From Dryococelus australis (Eukaryota > Arthropoda > Insecta > Phasmatodea > Phasmatidae), in assembly GCA_029891345.1 (NCBI GenBank), contig CM056995.1, forward strand, positions 218,182,547 through 218,246,546: DNA of 64,000 nt, given 5' to 3'. The notes below the pieces were generated by a model. It made no database searches, was not told where the DNA came from, and was given only the letters and a program-made list of their open reading frames with translations. The stretch's first letter is position 1. Every line of letters begins with the position of its first letter. A program made the position numbers and the translations under genes. Positions 25,063-37,228 of this stretch are shown here, piece after piece.

Positions 25063-26081
25063 AGGAACACGGGGCTGGATGTGTGTTGAGGCTTTCTTAA
25101 CATTTGTTAGTTCCCACGTGTCCTACTTTCAAATACAGTTGGTAGTAGTAGTTGACTTGCCTATGGTAGTTTGCCAAGTTTCAGATGGGACTATGTTGGT
25201 CATTTGGAATGCACATTCCCTAACCGCAAAATGTGTAATGCGTCAAGGTATACATGTATGACTCTTTGTCACAATAAAAATTTAACATTGAGCACCTTAT
25301 AAATTTAAGCAACCATGAAGTCCATTTTCAGTAGCATCTTGCTGGAAAATCAGCGTTTTTATTACAGATATATAAATTAATTTTAATAAGTAGACATCCT
25401 TGGAATAAAATAATACTTAGTAAAGGTATGTATGACCACTCATTGATGCCAGAAATGTAGTTTAAACATAGGGTTACACAATATTAGTAAGGGCAAATTT
25501 CATTTTCCGTTCCTTCTCATGAGTGTTGTTTTTTGGTACAATAAAAAAAAGTTTCTGGCTAGGAGGAGAAGGAGAAGTGCTACTTCTTGCTTGTGACAAT
25601 ATAAAGTGGGTTTGATTCACCAGTCTTGAGGGAAGGGGGGGGGGGGGGGGGGGTTTCTACTTCTTGCCTGCAACAAAATTAACTGGGGTCAGTTCCCAGT
25701 GGGGTCACCTGTATTTTCACATGTGGATAAAGTGGCGGATGTTGCCATTGTCCAGTAGATTTTCTCAGGTCACTGCTGTTTTCCCCGCACTTTCGTTCCA
25801 CCAGTGCTCCATCTGTACCTAATTTTATGTTACTGGTGCTCAAGACTCCTGTTTTAAGTGCCAACCAAAACATCTCAACTCACACTGTAGGCCAGGATTT
25901 GAACTTGCACACCCGACATGATGATTCTTTTTCTTCAGTGGTGTGATAAATATGCTGCCCATACCCAAATTGGGGTAGGAACAGATTTCTGACCTGTAGA
26001 GGAATATTTTATGATTGGCTGACTATACATGTGTAAATAGCATACTTACAAATATTTTTTAACTCGTATTCTTGTGTTCAG
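25063..26081. other. Intron sequence before the second rabaptin exon
   Basis: No coding or mobile-element signature recognised apart from a G tract (25635-25653). The last bases, ATTCTTGTGTTCAG, form the splice acceptor of the exon at 26082. Confidence 0.6.
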
Positions 26082-26309
26082 AAACATCTGGAAGACACGG
26101 TGGGAGATCTGCGTAGCCGTGTAGGCTCTCTACAGCAAGAACTGGACAACAGTGAAGCAGTTCAGAAGGACTTTGTGAGGCTGTCGCAATCATTGCAAGT
26201 CCAGTTAGAGAGGATACGGGACACAGACACGGAAGTGCGATGGCAGCACGATGAGGATATTGAAGACTGCCAGAACTGTCGGACAGCATTCACTGTTGCA
26301 AGGAGAAAG
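26082..26309 (+). CDS. Rabep1: Rabaptin-5-like protein, Rab5-binding coil end and first half of FYVE finger
   Basis: Exon of 76 codons, acceptor TTGTGTTCAG|AAA, donor AAG|GTTAGT, phase 0 at both ends. Residues 17-46 of the exon (including LDNSEAVQKDFVRLSQSLQ and VQLERIR) match the strongly conserved C-terminal coiled coil of rabaptin-5, the segment that binds GTP-loaded Rab5. Then follows the start of a FYVE zinc finger: Trp54 and Asp57 (WQHD, the WxxD motif), the first Cys pair Cys63 and Cys66, and basic residues ARRK at the exon end. The finger is completed by the exon at 62556. FYVE domains bind phosphatidylinositol 3-phosphate on early endosomes. Vertebrate rabaptin-5 ends soon after the coil without this finger; my recollection is that insect rabaptins carry it, so the architecture fits an insect. 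Confidence 0.93.
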
Positions 26310-28018
26310 GTTAGTGTGTACTGCTTTTTCTCTGATATTTAGTAAAGAAATAACAGAAGTGTTACCTGAGCCATTGAAAAACTTAGCTAATTAGTACTTC
26401 GTTATTTTGCCGCAGAATTTTGCCATGAATTGATTTTTTTTTTTTGTATAATTTTTTCTTACCTCAATAATTTTTTGTATTGCAATGTGTACGCATAATA
26501 TTGTTAAAAGATGCTTGAGGAACGTATTAGAGTTCGTGAGGAATGGATGTCTTAAAAAATAAAGAACTTAATTAGATTTTAATTAATTCACACATATTCT
26601 TTACATCATTTAACTCTCAATCTCCGCTAATACTCTTGTTATTCTCGGTGAGCGCAATATTTAATGTCGGTCTCAATTCTAATTAAAGTCTTTATCAATA
26701 TCTCTAAATTGGTTTTAGTCATTTAATTCACAATCATTATTTACACATAATCATTTGGTCTGTTGTCATAATTTCAAATGTCTTACACTTGTGCATCCAG
26801 TTCAGTAGTCCTGTCCGTCAGTCTCTCTCTTATGTAATGTTGCTCGCAGTCTGCAGACTTAACTCCTGTTGGTTGCTCTTGCCGCCACTGGATGCTCTGT
26901 GGGCTTCTTGTCCTTGCTGTCATCGCACACCTCTTTTTTAAGGTCGCACAATCCTCCAAACTCTTAACTTTCACAGTTAATATTAACATTATGAATAACC
27001 TTGTAATTATGATAAATATGTATACAGTGGAAACTCGAATCATCGAACCCAGTTGAACCAAAAGTCTGTGTCCACAGAGTATTTTCTGTGAGCCCGATAA
27101 AATTCCTTTGTAAATAGAGTAGACTCGATGTAACGTTATTGCATGTAATTGTAAATCACATCCTCCGACACTTTTTGTGGTCCCGGCAAGATTCCTATGT
27201 AAATAATGTTAACATAACCCGCTTTTATCGTTTATTGTATGGTGCATAGATCAAAGTATATTTGGCGTCCCGTCGCCTAAGCTTTCCTGCAACTATCATT
27301 TTTAAGCTGGTTGTTTATGCAAACATCTAGTAACTGGATGTGAAATACAGCCCACGCGCCACCATTTAGCACTGCTCTGCGTTGCGTTGTCTGCCCCTTC
27401 CCAACACGTCTGTCTGATACTGGAGCGTGGTGCGACATGCGATACTGGCTTGCTACTTCCCCGATATGTCTGATGAGTGGGGAAGTGGTTAACTAGAAAC
27501 CAGCATGGCGACCTAGCATATATATATATATCTCCTTTCTTCTTCTTCTTCTTCTTCTTCTGAGGGAAGATGTCTAAAAGGCAAGTGTCTGGGCTGCGTG
27601 CTGTTGCCTACAATACGCCCACCACGGCACATAGCAAATAAGCTACACCTGGCCAATGTAGAAATTTTATCTAGATTATCCAGTGCTCAATATAGTTGCA
27701 CCTATCATCACTTGTATTTTAAAGCAAATGGTTTCACCCAAAAATCTCCTGCAAAACATTTTAACGAGGTATTATTATTTGTAAAGAAGTTTTCTTGTGT
27801 GATTTAAGGTAATTTTTTCCAATAAGGTAGGTGTTTCATTGTATCTGGCTTAAAATGAACATGATTTTTAAATTTAAATGTAATATTTATTTAACTCAAG
27901 AGGTAGTATTTTCGTGAATAAAATTATATGCACATTAGCATATACTTGACCTCCCCTTATCACAAAAAATTGTTTGAACATAAAGCAACGTGTATTGTAA
28001 GTGTAAAGTTCTGACGCA
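26310..28018. other. Intron sequence with microsatellites and a pogo-like end
   Basis: Starts with the donor GTTAGTGTG. At 27025 ATACAGTGGAAACTCGA resembles a pogo/Tigger-like terminus and 27118 TAGACTCGATGTAACG resembles one again, but no matching far end was found. (AT)n at 27519-27531 is followed by (TTC)n at 27536-27561. No coding sequence recognised. Confidence 0.5.
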
Positions 28019-28846
28019 TGTTGCTTTTTGCAACAATGGTGATTAAACGACTTCAGCTCATCCTGTCGCATAGCCTTTGCTTTTTGAGTCTGGAAGTTAG
28101 TATTTCCATTATCTCATCACGTGAGATTGTTCTGTTTACCGTTTAGGATAGACGTTCTACGAGGTGTGAATTGTTTTATTAACCGGCCCACCTGAACTAT
28201 ACATATAGGCAACGAGTTCTTTTATCCACCCCTAGATAGCAGTATTAGTAGGATTTTCATTTTTCTTTGCTTCTCATGCTCTAGCCGGTGACGTCACACA
28301 AGAGAGCTATGCTTTTCGCCAACCCCCGCTCTGCGGCCACCCCTCCGCCTACGAGACACCAGCCAACGAGCGCCGAGTAGCGGCCAGAATTTAGTACGTA
28401 AGTAGCAATGACGTGTGACTCAGGACAAGTCCTCAGTCGTCCAGCACCCTTTGCTCAGTTACTGACCAGCCTGCTCCGTAAGCCTTTGCTTTCGTACAGC
28501 TTACTACATCCACCGTGCTAGCCGCTAGGGATCCTAACTTTTTCCTCGCTCACCTTCCGTCCTTAGCTGCGCTTCCGTGCCAGAAGGATGCTCAAAGTTC
28601 TTTAAGCCCCGCTTGGGTCTTTCCCTGACACGTCCTTGCTTAGTTCACCCTAGCACAGTGCCAGAATACGCTGTTCTGTCATCTATCCGATAAACACCGC
28701 AGCCCCCTCTGGGCAAGAATAGGATTCAGCGATAGCTAGTTCAAGTCGTTTTCACGGCACTGTTCAACCCTTCCTTATGGTTTGTCAGTACCGGTCGCCT
28801 CTACTAGTAATTTTCTGTATCTAGCCTTCCCAACATTAGCTCTGAG
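28019..28846 (+). mobile_element. LTR, family A, 3'-truncated copy
   Basis: Begins with TGTTGC TTTTT GCAACA, a short internal palindrome suited to an LTR start, and matches 36119-36950 along its length (for example AACTTCAGCTCATCC in the second copy, GGCAACGAGTTCTTTTAT, GCTTACTACATCCAC). The promoter site that reads TAGTATATAAGG in the second copy is mutated here (TTAGTACGTAAG, 28391). The match stops near 28846, before the U5/polyadenylation part present in the second copy, and gag-like sequence follows at once, so U5 and leader are deleted. Confidence 0.8.
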
Positions 28847-31103
28847 TTCAGACTCCACGAATAACTGAAAAACAATGGGTCAGCTGAACCCAAGACAAAC
28901 TGGAGAGTAAAGCCCTTGACTGGTGGAACATGTATGGGGAGTTCGTGTCCGATTGGGAGCAGCTTAGCACACGTGTAGAGCAATGCTTCACCAACGAAGA
29001 GGTCCTAGATCACTTGACAACTGAGTTCTGTAGCCACACACAGAAACCAGGAGGGAAGGTTGAGATTTTTGCCCGGAAGAAAGTGCAAACGTACCACTGT
29101 ATCTTCCCCGATAGGAATGAAGTAGGCTGCATCAGACAAATAACCCACCTCTTATTGCCACACCTAAGGAACTTCCGTATAGCTTCAAGACCCATCACTG
29201 TGGGGGAACTCGTCACCAGGGCACGTGAGACAGAGCAGAATTTTCAGGAGCAAGCCGAGATTGACCTCAGGCAAAAGGAAAGGGAGAAGGGAAAACAGAG
29301 AGTGACAGGCTGCATGCCCTCCCCCACTCCACCAGCAAGCTCATTCATTGACAACTCGCCATCTCACCTATGCAGGGCATAAGGGAGCGGAGAGAAGGGA
29401 AGCAGACAAGGTCGTATCCGCCCCCTCCCTGCATCGAACCATACCGGCCCACGTTGAGTCACGAACACATGGGAAAAGGGGACGCAAACCATGTGCCACG
29501 ACCCACAGTTAGTTCGAATCAGAGTAGTGCACCCCCGAAGAGCAGACCCTGAGCTAACTCTGATGTCCAACTAAGAACGCTGACCCACTATTCTCAAACT
29601 GTGCCATGACGAACCATGAAACCGATACAGCTACTGCAGTTAAAAATTGAGGAAGCCGTACCGGTCCTAAGCCTGCCTTCAAAGAAGACCAGGAGTCAAA
29701 CCCAATGCACCAGATGCCATACGAGGCTACTTCAAAAGTCAGAACCTGCCCTTCACCCTGCCACCTTGCTGCATTCTGACACGCCGGGCGACGTAACAGA
29801 AGATGCCGAACCCCTTTTCCACCAAGAAGCACGGGCGTTACCACCTGCAGGGACAGACGGGGTAGAATCACCAGCGATAGCCAACCATTGCTCAACGCCG
29901 ATCGGAACCAGTTTCCTGAAGCCAATATGCCAGCCATCGGAACGGACGATACGGTACAACCCGCTACCTTTTCACCAAGCATCCTAGAAAATGGACCCTG
30001 AGCATACTTAAAGTATCTTGGAGAAACCCTGCGGATTGCGACCCAAGCCACCAGTGCCCACGTCCACCCGCCGGGACCAAGAAAGCTTCAACCTCCAGCT
30101 CTGTTAGACTGACAGCACCACCCGAGCCTTTATCTTGACAAGCTGCACCATATTCTCCTTCTCTCTCGAACCACCTCAGCCAGAAATCTGCCACACTCGA
30201 AACTGGTGGACACCAGTGCTGATAGCAGCCTCTACCTCCAGGAGCCACAGCGAGATCTTACAGAGTCTCGGAAGTCATCTCCCAGACCTCAGAGTGTCTG
30301 AAGCCAGTTGCAGTGATCAGCCCTGATCATGCGGCCACACTAGCTGTCCAGTCCACACTCAATGCAGAGGCCACCATCTTAGAGCCGCCACCGCCTACTG
30401 TTGAGCCAGCACCATAGATGCCACACCACAAAAGAGTACAGGACTACCCTAAAGCCTATATCTCTGGGGATTTTTCTAGTTTTGATTATAAACCCTGTGT
30501 GTAAACTTATACACTGTGACATGCTTTCAAATCTCAAGTTTCCTGCCAATGCCGAGGGTAGTTACTTGAGCTGCCACCATGGACGTGACGACGTCTCACG
30601 AGAGACCCTCGACGCGCCAGAGACCCTCGACGCCATTGCAGCCCAAGCTGTTCCAGAGGAAGCAGGGAGTACAGAGGCAGCACCAGAATCCCTTCTTCAT
30701 GTATGTGGAAGAGAACCCATGGATCTCATACCGGGTCAATCTACCCTGGACCCCGTACCTTCTCGCCAAGAGTTTAACCATTGATGTCGCAGACATCTGT
30801 CCGACAGCACCCGCTGAGACTCCACAGCTACTATCACGACGACACAGGAAGAAAAATGGGTTGGAGCCTGCCTTGAAGGACCTGATTCCGGACCCTGTGC
30901 CAGCAAAAGAGGTGAGCAATCTCACTATCACACCCCTTACAACATCAGAGACAGTAGCTCAGCCACGAAGCAGACGCACAACAGGTAAAATCCATCAGAG
31001 ACTTCAGCCGCTCAGAGCCTGTTTAGCCAATGTACCACCAGACCTGTACAAGGAGACGCCATGGCGGCGATCCAGCAAGAAGACCACCTCACTGTCGCAG
31101 TGA
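28847..31103 (+). pseudogene. Degenerate gag of a Ty3/gypsy-like element
   Basis: The frame 28930-29382 encodes a gag core: MYGEFVSDWEQLSTRVEQCF, then LLPHLRNFRIASRPITVGEL and TRARETEQNF, a retrotrans_gag-type helix bundle and linker. Further Pro/Ser-rich frames follow in shifting phase (29616-29987, 30401-30784, 30579-31103), the last ending in RACLANVPPDLYKETPWR, which resembles the tail of the gag remnant at 18197-18250. Several stops and frameshifts are present. No protease or RT follows in the expected place. Confidence 0.65.
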
Positions 31104-33071
31104 GTTCCTGAAACTCAAGCTGGATGCCGCCAACTCTAAATGCTGCATTATTGACCGTGCAATGTCTCATATGGGTCAGTACCTCCAGTTTTGCAATCTC
31201 CAGATCATTCACCTAAGCTCATTTTCATGTCAAGATGATGCGGGGACATATGTGCCTGTTTGTAGTTTTGCTACACCTACAATCCTTTATTGTGCAAACT
31301 CACATAAGAGCAGCTTGTAAATAGCCTGTCAAAGTTGTAAATCACTATGTGCCCCAGGAAACCTTGCTACCCGCCATGCAGCATCTGTCCAAGAGAAAGA
31401 AGTCATGTGTAAAATCTGTGCGACGCCAAGTTTGTGCGCACCAGGAAAGAAAGGATACAAATATGCCACAGGTCGGTGTGTCAGGGCGTAAAATTCTGAT
31501 ACTTTAAAACACCGACTACCATAGTTTTTATTCAATTGTATCAAACCTGTGACAATAATTTTTTTGCAATGTGTAATGAGTAATTCTTTTTGCTATCAAT
31601 GCAGCCTGTCATTAATATTGAATTAAAAATATTGTTTTTTTTTTTCTTGTTAGAAATATAAGGGCAAATGTGTAAATAATGCTTCAAAAAATATTTAGCA
31701 ATCCAGAGACTGACAGATGAGAGAAAGCATGGTTGTGAGAAGAAATATAGTATGTTTTTCTTCTTCTAAGTATTTCCTATTTTGATGTAGGTGATGACGA
31801 ACACATTTTGTTGTGAAACCCCGCCACTACATTCCACCCCCTTAGACAAAGGGCCGAGTCTGGAAGCGCTCAGTTGACTACACCTCTTAGTTGGTTTTTA
31901 AATAAAGACGTAATTTGCCTGCTGTGCGACACTAGAAACTTTGGAAGAGCTCAAATTACTTCCATGTAGATGGCCGCAGCAAGGCATTACACACAACTGA
32001 GGAGTGCAGTTTAGGAGTGGCAAGTTTATTGTCGTGATAGGATAATCTGTAATAAGAATCCCACTCGAGCCAAAATTATTCTGCGTGCACATCAGGTTGC
32101 ATACTACAGTGAATAATAAAACATTAAAGTAGTCTGTGAATGCACGCTTTAATGAAAGAGGCCATGGCACATCGCTCGGCTTTTCACACACAAGTTAAAA
32201 CAATAATGGTAAAGAAAGAAAACAAAAAAAAATGCACTGTAATTTGAGATGCAAACAAATAAAACATGACTAATGCCACCTAGCACAGTTGGGATTCCAC
32301 TCCTTTTCCTTTTTTAGAAGTGAATAGTGATATAGGATTAATTTGCGTGTATCTGAGAGAGATAGAGTATGTCTGCTGTGGACGCAGTTTGTAATAAACG
32401 GAATAAAAAAGAGTTTAGCAGCCATCTGCAAGTTTTGATGACCTTCCCCGCTCAGCTGATTTTTCGAAGCAAGGTCAATTTTATACGCAAGGGAGGTGGT
32501 GGGAACTTCCTTTTCCACCCGCACATCCCTCTGAGCTGATTGGCAGAGAGGAAGGTTTAGCTGATCACAAAGAATTTGCTTCTACCTCACGCTGCTAGTC
32601 AGCATTAGTCGAGAGGATTAGCTAGAGCCAAGATTTTATGGTTTTATATTTTGGGGTATTTCGTCATAATGATTTTAATATTTCATCTTCATCGTCACAA
32701 AGATTTCAAAATTTATATGGTATCGCCATAATGGGTTATTTTGAAAACTTATCACAAATAAATTATGCTTAATTCCTCATTGTAATATTTACACTTTTTA
32801 TATCATGTAAGTGCTCAAATGTTCAAAGAAAATACATGTTAACAATCTAGAATGCACACAAGAGGAATGCGTTAAAATATGAACAACATAGTATAATTAA
32901 CATATGAGTTTGCACAAGTTGGAACAATTTCTTACCATGTTTGGTTGAATAACTATGCAGTTTATAAACGCACAACACTGTACTAACAAATTGGGGCAAA
33001 CATTTGAGTTAAATAAACAAAGAAGAAATGTTATTCAAGAGAAAGCCACCGTAGTTAAAAGTTCAGCATTT
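31104..33071. other. AT-rich stretch without recognised genes
   Basis: Only short frames. A block near 31820-32560 has moderately GC-rich segments (CTCTGAGCTGATTGGCAGAG near 32530) that may be LTR or DNA-element sequence, but no partner was found in the window. The 3' flank of the hAT transposase remnant (32640-33071) is here; I could not locate its terminal repeats. Confidence 0.4.
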
Positions 33072-33815
33072 TCAGGCAGTCCTATCACTGACAATGACAG
33101 AATACTTTGAAAAAAACCTTTCAGTGTCCACATTTGATGTTGAAATCCAAATCATGTTAAGTGCAGCCTCAGCAAACTTCGGAAAGACACATTTTAGTGT
33201 GCACAACAAGTTTACAATGTCTACATTGGCTACATGTAGTTTCTGAAGTTCACTGTTCACAATCTTCTGAAGGGCCATATAACCAGCTGCTACTTCAGTT
33301 CTTGGCATATTTTTAATGAAAGGTACAGTATTAACCATTGTAGAGAATTTCTTGTCTTCTATGTCCATTTTCCCAATATTTTTGGGATTCAAGAGAGCAT
33401 CAATGTCATGAAAAAGTGTGTGAGAAGGTTCACGTGAAAGAAGTTCATTCAGCTTCAGTAAGCCAAGTTGTGACGTATGTTTGAACTGTTCTTTCAGGGC
33501 TGCAGACTGAACACTTTTCATTTTACGGAGCCTCTTTTCGACAGCATCAGGAAAAATTCCCTTTGTTAGAACTTCCAGTGAAATTTGCAGCTTCTGAAGC
33601 TTTGAATATAGCAGATGAGTACTTGGATAAGACGATCCCTCCAAAAAGTTTATTGCATCCACAAAACAAGCACAATTTTCTGTTACAAACACACACTGAG
33701 CTTCAATGGCCTGTACTTCAGCTTCTTGCATTCCTTTGATGAACCTCACACCTGCATTATTTTCCTCACTTAAATGTTCAGAAAAGCAAACAATCTCATG
33801 CAGATGGACAGCCAA
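33072..33815 (-). pseudogene. hAT transposase, C-terminal half
   Basis: A 247-codon minus-strand frame ending in STSNVDTERFFSKYSVIVSD, the hAT C-terminal dimerisation motif (S..ER.FS). The preceding residues are mostly helical and charged, as in the insertion and catalytic-end region of hAT proteins. It is separated by about 170 bp with stops in the tested frames from the N-terminal frame at 33987-34787, so the gene is broken in the middle. This is a DNA transposase remnant, not a host gene with a proven role. Confidence 0.75.
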
Positions 33816-33986
33816 GTAGAAAACAGAGTGAAACCAGGTATTCCATCATGTCAAAATGGGCATTGGAAACATCTTCACTTCCTCATCTTCTTCAGCCTTG
33901 TCCCTCAAAAAATCTAGGTAGGCATGTCATCTTTTTCTTGTATTTAACGATGTATTTTTTACCTGGATGACAAAATGATTTAAATC

Positions 33987-34787
33987 CTACAAATTGTTTT
34001 GCCAGATCTGTCGTGCCAAATTGATTTTATGTGCCCAGCACTGAATGTGGTACACATGATCATCAAATACACCTTTCAAAGTAATTGCAGATCTGGTCAT
34101 ACATCTTGCACCATCTGTTACATATGCAACTACATTTTCCTCCTTAACTTCATACTTTGTGCAGATGTCAATAACAGCTTTAGAACAGGCAGCAGCATTA
34201 GCAGATTGAAGTACACATGAAGCCCCTAATAAAATATTGTGTTCTACCCGTGGTTGCAATATCTGAAAAAGGATGTTGAAGACAGTTATTTCCTTTATCT
34301 GTTGTTTCTTCTGCCAGAATAACAACTTTCTGGTCTGCCAGTTTTTCTTTGATTTTTGCTTCCTTTTTTCGCTTAATAGAGGAATGTATTTTTTTTGTAC
34401 CCAGTCTGCAGTAGGTATATCACCAGCACTACTGGCATGTTTCCCTATCCATTCTCTGAGTTTGCAGTTGTCTAATTTCTCAACAGAAATTCCAGCAGCA
34501 ATGAATGCTTCAACTGTTTCCAGCACAAATTCTTCTTTGTGCTGTTTGGCTCGTTTAAACACTGACCCCGCCTCCTCATTTGAAAGCTGACGTTTTGCTG
34601 TTTGTTGCCCCTTTTTCCTGTTTTTATGCCTCTCGATCTTAATGTGTTTATTCAGTGTATCTTTCCTTTTGAATTCCAAATGGCAGTCAGAAAATTTACA
34701 CATCAATATTTTGCTATCACCTACATAAAAACCTTCATTCGAAAATTGTGCTGCATGTGCAGCTACTTTTGGTGTATTTTTTGGCAT
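33987..34787 (-). pseudogene. hAT transposase, N-terminal half with CGGBP1-like region
   Basis: A 266-codon frame. Residues about 28-55 form a BED/C2H2-like finger (CKFSDCHLEF, then HIKIERH). Residues about 90-135 (VEAFIAAGISVEKLDNCKL, then GKHASSAGDIPTADW) resemble the region shared by vertebrate CGGBP1 and its parent hAT transposases. Further on, VVAYVTDGARCM contains the Asp expected of the hAT catalytic core, followed by VYHIQCWAHKINL with its conserved C..H. The frame then ends early at LARQIWQNNL and resumes shifted at 33815. The start Met at 34785-34787 follows an in-frame stop. The protein is interrupted; function as an intact transposase is unlikely. Confidence 0.8.
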
Positions 34788-35689
34788 TCTAAAAGGTTTG
34801 TGTAGTATTTGGTTACAAAATGACTTTCATGTTGATCACTTGTTTCTCAAACTGATGATACTGGAAACACAATTATCAGTGAAAACACAATGAATATTAA
34901 AGGTTTAAAAACGTGATGGCAATTTTATTGTAATTTTTTACAACAAAATTTTCATACAAAGCGGATGTGGAAAATAGACACGGTTATGTTTGCTTTTGTA
35001 ACTACAGTTGTAGCACATTAGTTAACATAAAAAAAAGTTAAATATTTTTGTATTATTTTAGATACAATACATAATGTATGTTAACGTAGGTTTCAAGACT
35101 TCGTGTGCAATATTACATTTAGCTTTTCAGTAAAACAATGAGAAATTTTTTTTTCACAATTCAAAATATATTTTAAATAATGCGGGGGGAAAATATTTAC
35201 TCTCAAGAGAAGTTTGTTCGCGTCATGTTGACAGTGCGTTTCTTTTCTCATGCTTTGTTTGCATCAAGTTGGCGAAGTGTGTCTTTGTAGCTACATGAAA
35301 TGTAAACAAGGAATAAAGATAATCAACATTGAGTATTTTCAAAACATCGTAATTTTTACAATTTTTATTGATTTATGTACATCTTAAAAGAGAGTTTGAA
35401 GCATTTGCAATTATCGTTAGGATTTGATACGAGCTAAACGATAACTTGCACATAAGCTTGCAATTTGTTATTGGTTTTGTTATGTAATTTCGTGTTATCA
35501 TCAAGTAGATATATAATGTTTCGCGTTTTGGCGGTGTTATTATATTTTTTGCATTTTGGCGATGTTACTGCTCAATATGGTTTTATTTCGCGTGTGCGAA
35601 AAAATTGTGGCTCTAGGAATAGTTTTTGTTCTGTAAGGGTACTCTGGTATCCAATGCAGGGAATATATTCCATCTCCACTCCAGGATGA
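34788..35689. other. AT-rich 5' flank of the hAT remnant
   Basis: Short frames only. Paired motifs GTTTTGGCGGTGTTATTATAT and CATTTTGGCGATGTTACTGCT (about 35526-35573) form a diverged tandem of about 30 bp. No clear terminal inverted repeat could be matched to the region below 33071. Confidence 0.4.
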
Positions 35690-36118
35690 GAGTTTTAATT
35701 TCCTGTGATGGGTGGCTAGCTGAAAGGGATTCGCTCCTTCTCTCCACAGTGTCGGGCTAGTCTCGTCCTATGTAGAAAAAGTTAGTTGAGAGGAGTAATG
35801 GTGTCCTGTGGAAGCAAGACAGCATTTTCACAGATACCGGAGAACCCCCCTACCCCCCTCCACCTCTTTCTGAAGAGGACCAATCCATCCATCCCGCTTA
35901 GGCGTGACTACCGAGCGGAATGCTGAATTGTCCTGGGAGAATCTTCTTCCATCTCTCCTCAGGGATAAGCTCTATCTAACCTCATCCTGTTCAGATGGGG
36001 CCAGTTGAGAGAGACTTTATTACCTTCGATAAGGTTAGCCTAAGTCTCCAGGTGAAATCTGTCTTATCTTCTTCAAGGATGAGTTTACGTTGCAGTGGTG
36101 AGGGGGTGAATTGACACA
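35690..36118 (+). mobile_element. 3' internal end of an LTR element with purine-rich tract
   Basis: Directly before the family A LTR, a purine-rich GCAGTGGTGAGGGGGTGAA (36093-36111) is followed by TTGACACA and the LTR start TG. The same arrangement (GCAGAGGAGAGGGGGCAAA, then TCGACACATG) occurs at 46710-46736. This suggests a polypurine tract that primes plus-strand synthesis in this family. No coding domain remains. Confidence 0.55.
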
Positions 36119-37050
36119 TGTCGCTTTTTGCAACAATGGTAATTAAACAACTTCAGCTCATCCTTTTGCATAGCATTTGCTTTTTGAGTCTGAAAGTTAG
36201 TATTACCATTATCTCGTCATGTTAGATTGTTCAGTTTACCATTTAGGATGGATGTTCTAGACAGTGTAGATTGTTTTATTCACCAGCCCACTTTAACTAT
36301 GCATATAGGCAACGAGTTCTTTTATTCACTGCTAAATAGCACTACTAGTAGGATTTTAATTTTTCTTTGCTTCTCCAGCTGGTCAGTGATGTCATGCAAG
36401 AGAACTATGCTTTTTGCCACCCCCCACTCTGTGGCCACCCCTCCGTCTATGAGACGTCAGCCAACCAGCGCCGAGTAGTGGCCAGAGTTTAGTATATAAG
36501 GAGTGATGCCGCTTGACTCCGGACCAGTCTTCAGTCGTCCAGCACGTGTTGTTCAGACACTGACCAGTCTGCTTCTTAAGTCTTTGCTTTCGTATAGCTT
36601 ACTACATCCACTGCGCTAGTCGCTAGAGATCTTAGCTTTTTCCTCGCTCACCTTTCATCCTTCACTGTGCTTCCATGCCAGAAGGATACTCCAAGTTTCT
36701 TAAGCCCGCTCTGTACTTTCCCTGACACATCCATGCTTAGTTCACCCTAGCACTGTGCCAGTATACGCAGTTCCGTCTATATGCTAGACACCGCGGCCCC
36801 CTCTGGGCAACAGTAGGTTTCAGCGATAGCTAGTTCAAGTCATTTTCACGGCACTATTCTACCATTCCGTATTGTTAGTCAGTACCAGTTCCCTCTACCG
36901 GCAGTTTTATGTAGCTAGCCTACCAGCAGTAGCTCTTGCTGACGTTAGGAGATAGTACGTCATGACTGGTTATTTCCCTTACAAGGAAATAAAACTTGTA
37001 TTTTTACTACAATCCTGAGTACCACATTTACTGTAGACTTGCGCCATCCC
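36119..37050 (+). mobile_element. LTR, family A, second and fuller copy
   Basis: Begins TGTCGCTTTTTGCAACA and matches 28019-28846 throughout. The promoter-like AGTATATAAGG is at 36491-36501. Unlike the first copy it continues into a short hairpin and polyadenylation-like segment, TTTCCCTTACAAGGAAATAAA (last part near 36975-36994). A related but more diverged copy starts near 43380. The right boundary is approximate; a leader and an ORF1-like remnant follow. Confidence 0.8.
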
Positions 37051-37228
37051 AGTTGACTTTGTGGACATAAGGTCGATGCAGGTGATCCTGGTAAATTACT
37101 CGTTCAAGCCAAAAACACATTGTTGCCACCCACACGTATTTAGCACGGCCACCCATGCTAGCTACACTGTAGTTAGAATGGTAGAGCCTACACAGAGGGT
37201 ACTGCTTTGAGAACAGTTTGTTGGTCCG

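Noticed and set aside
27025..27140. A second complete pogo-like element at 27.0 kb
   Set aside because: Terminus-like CAGTGGAAACTCGA and TAGACTCGATGTAACG were seen, but no matching inverted end with TA flank could be found.
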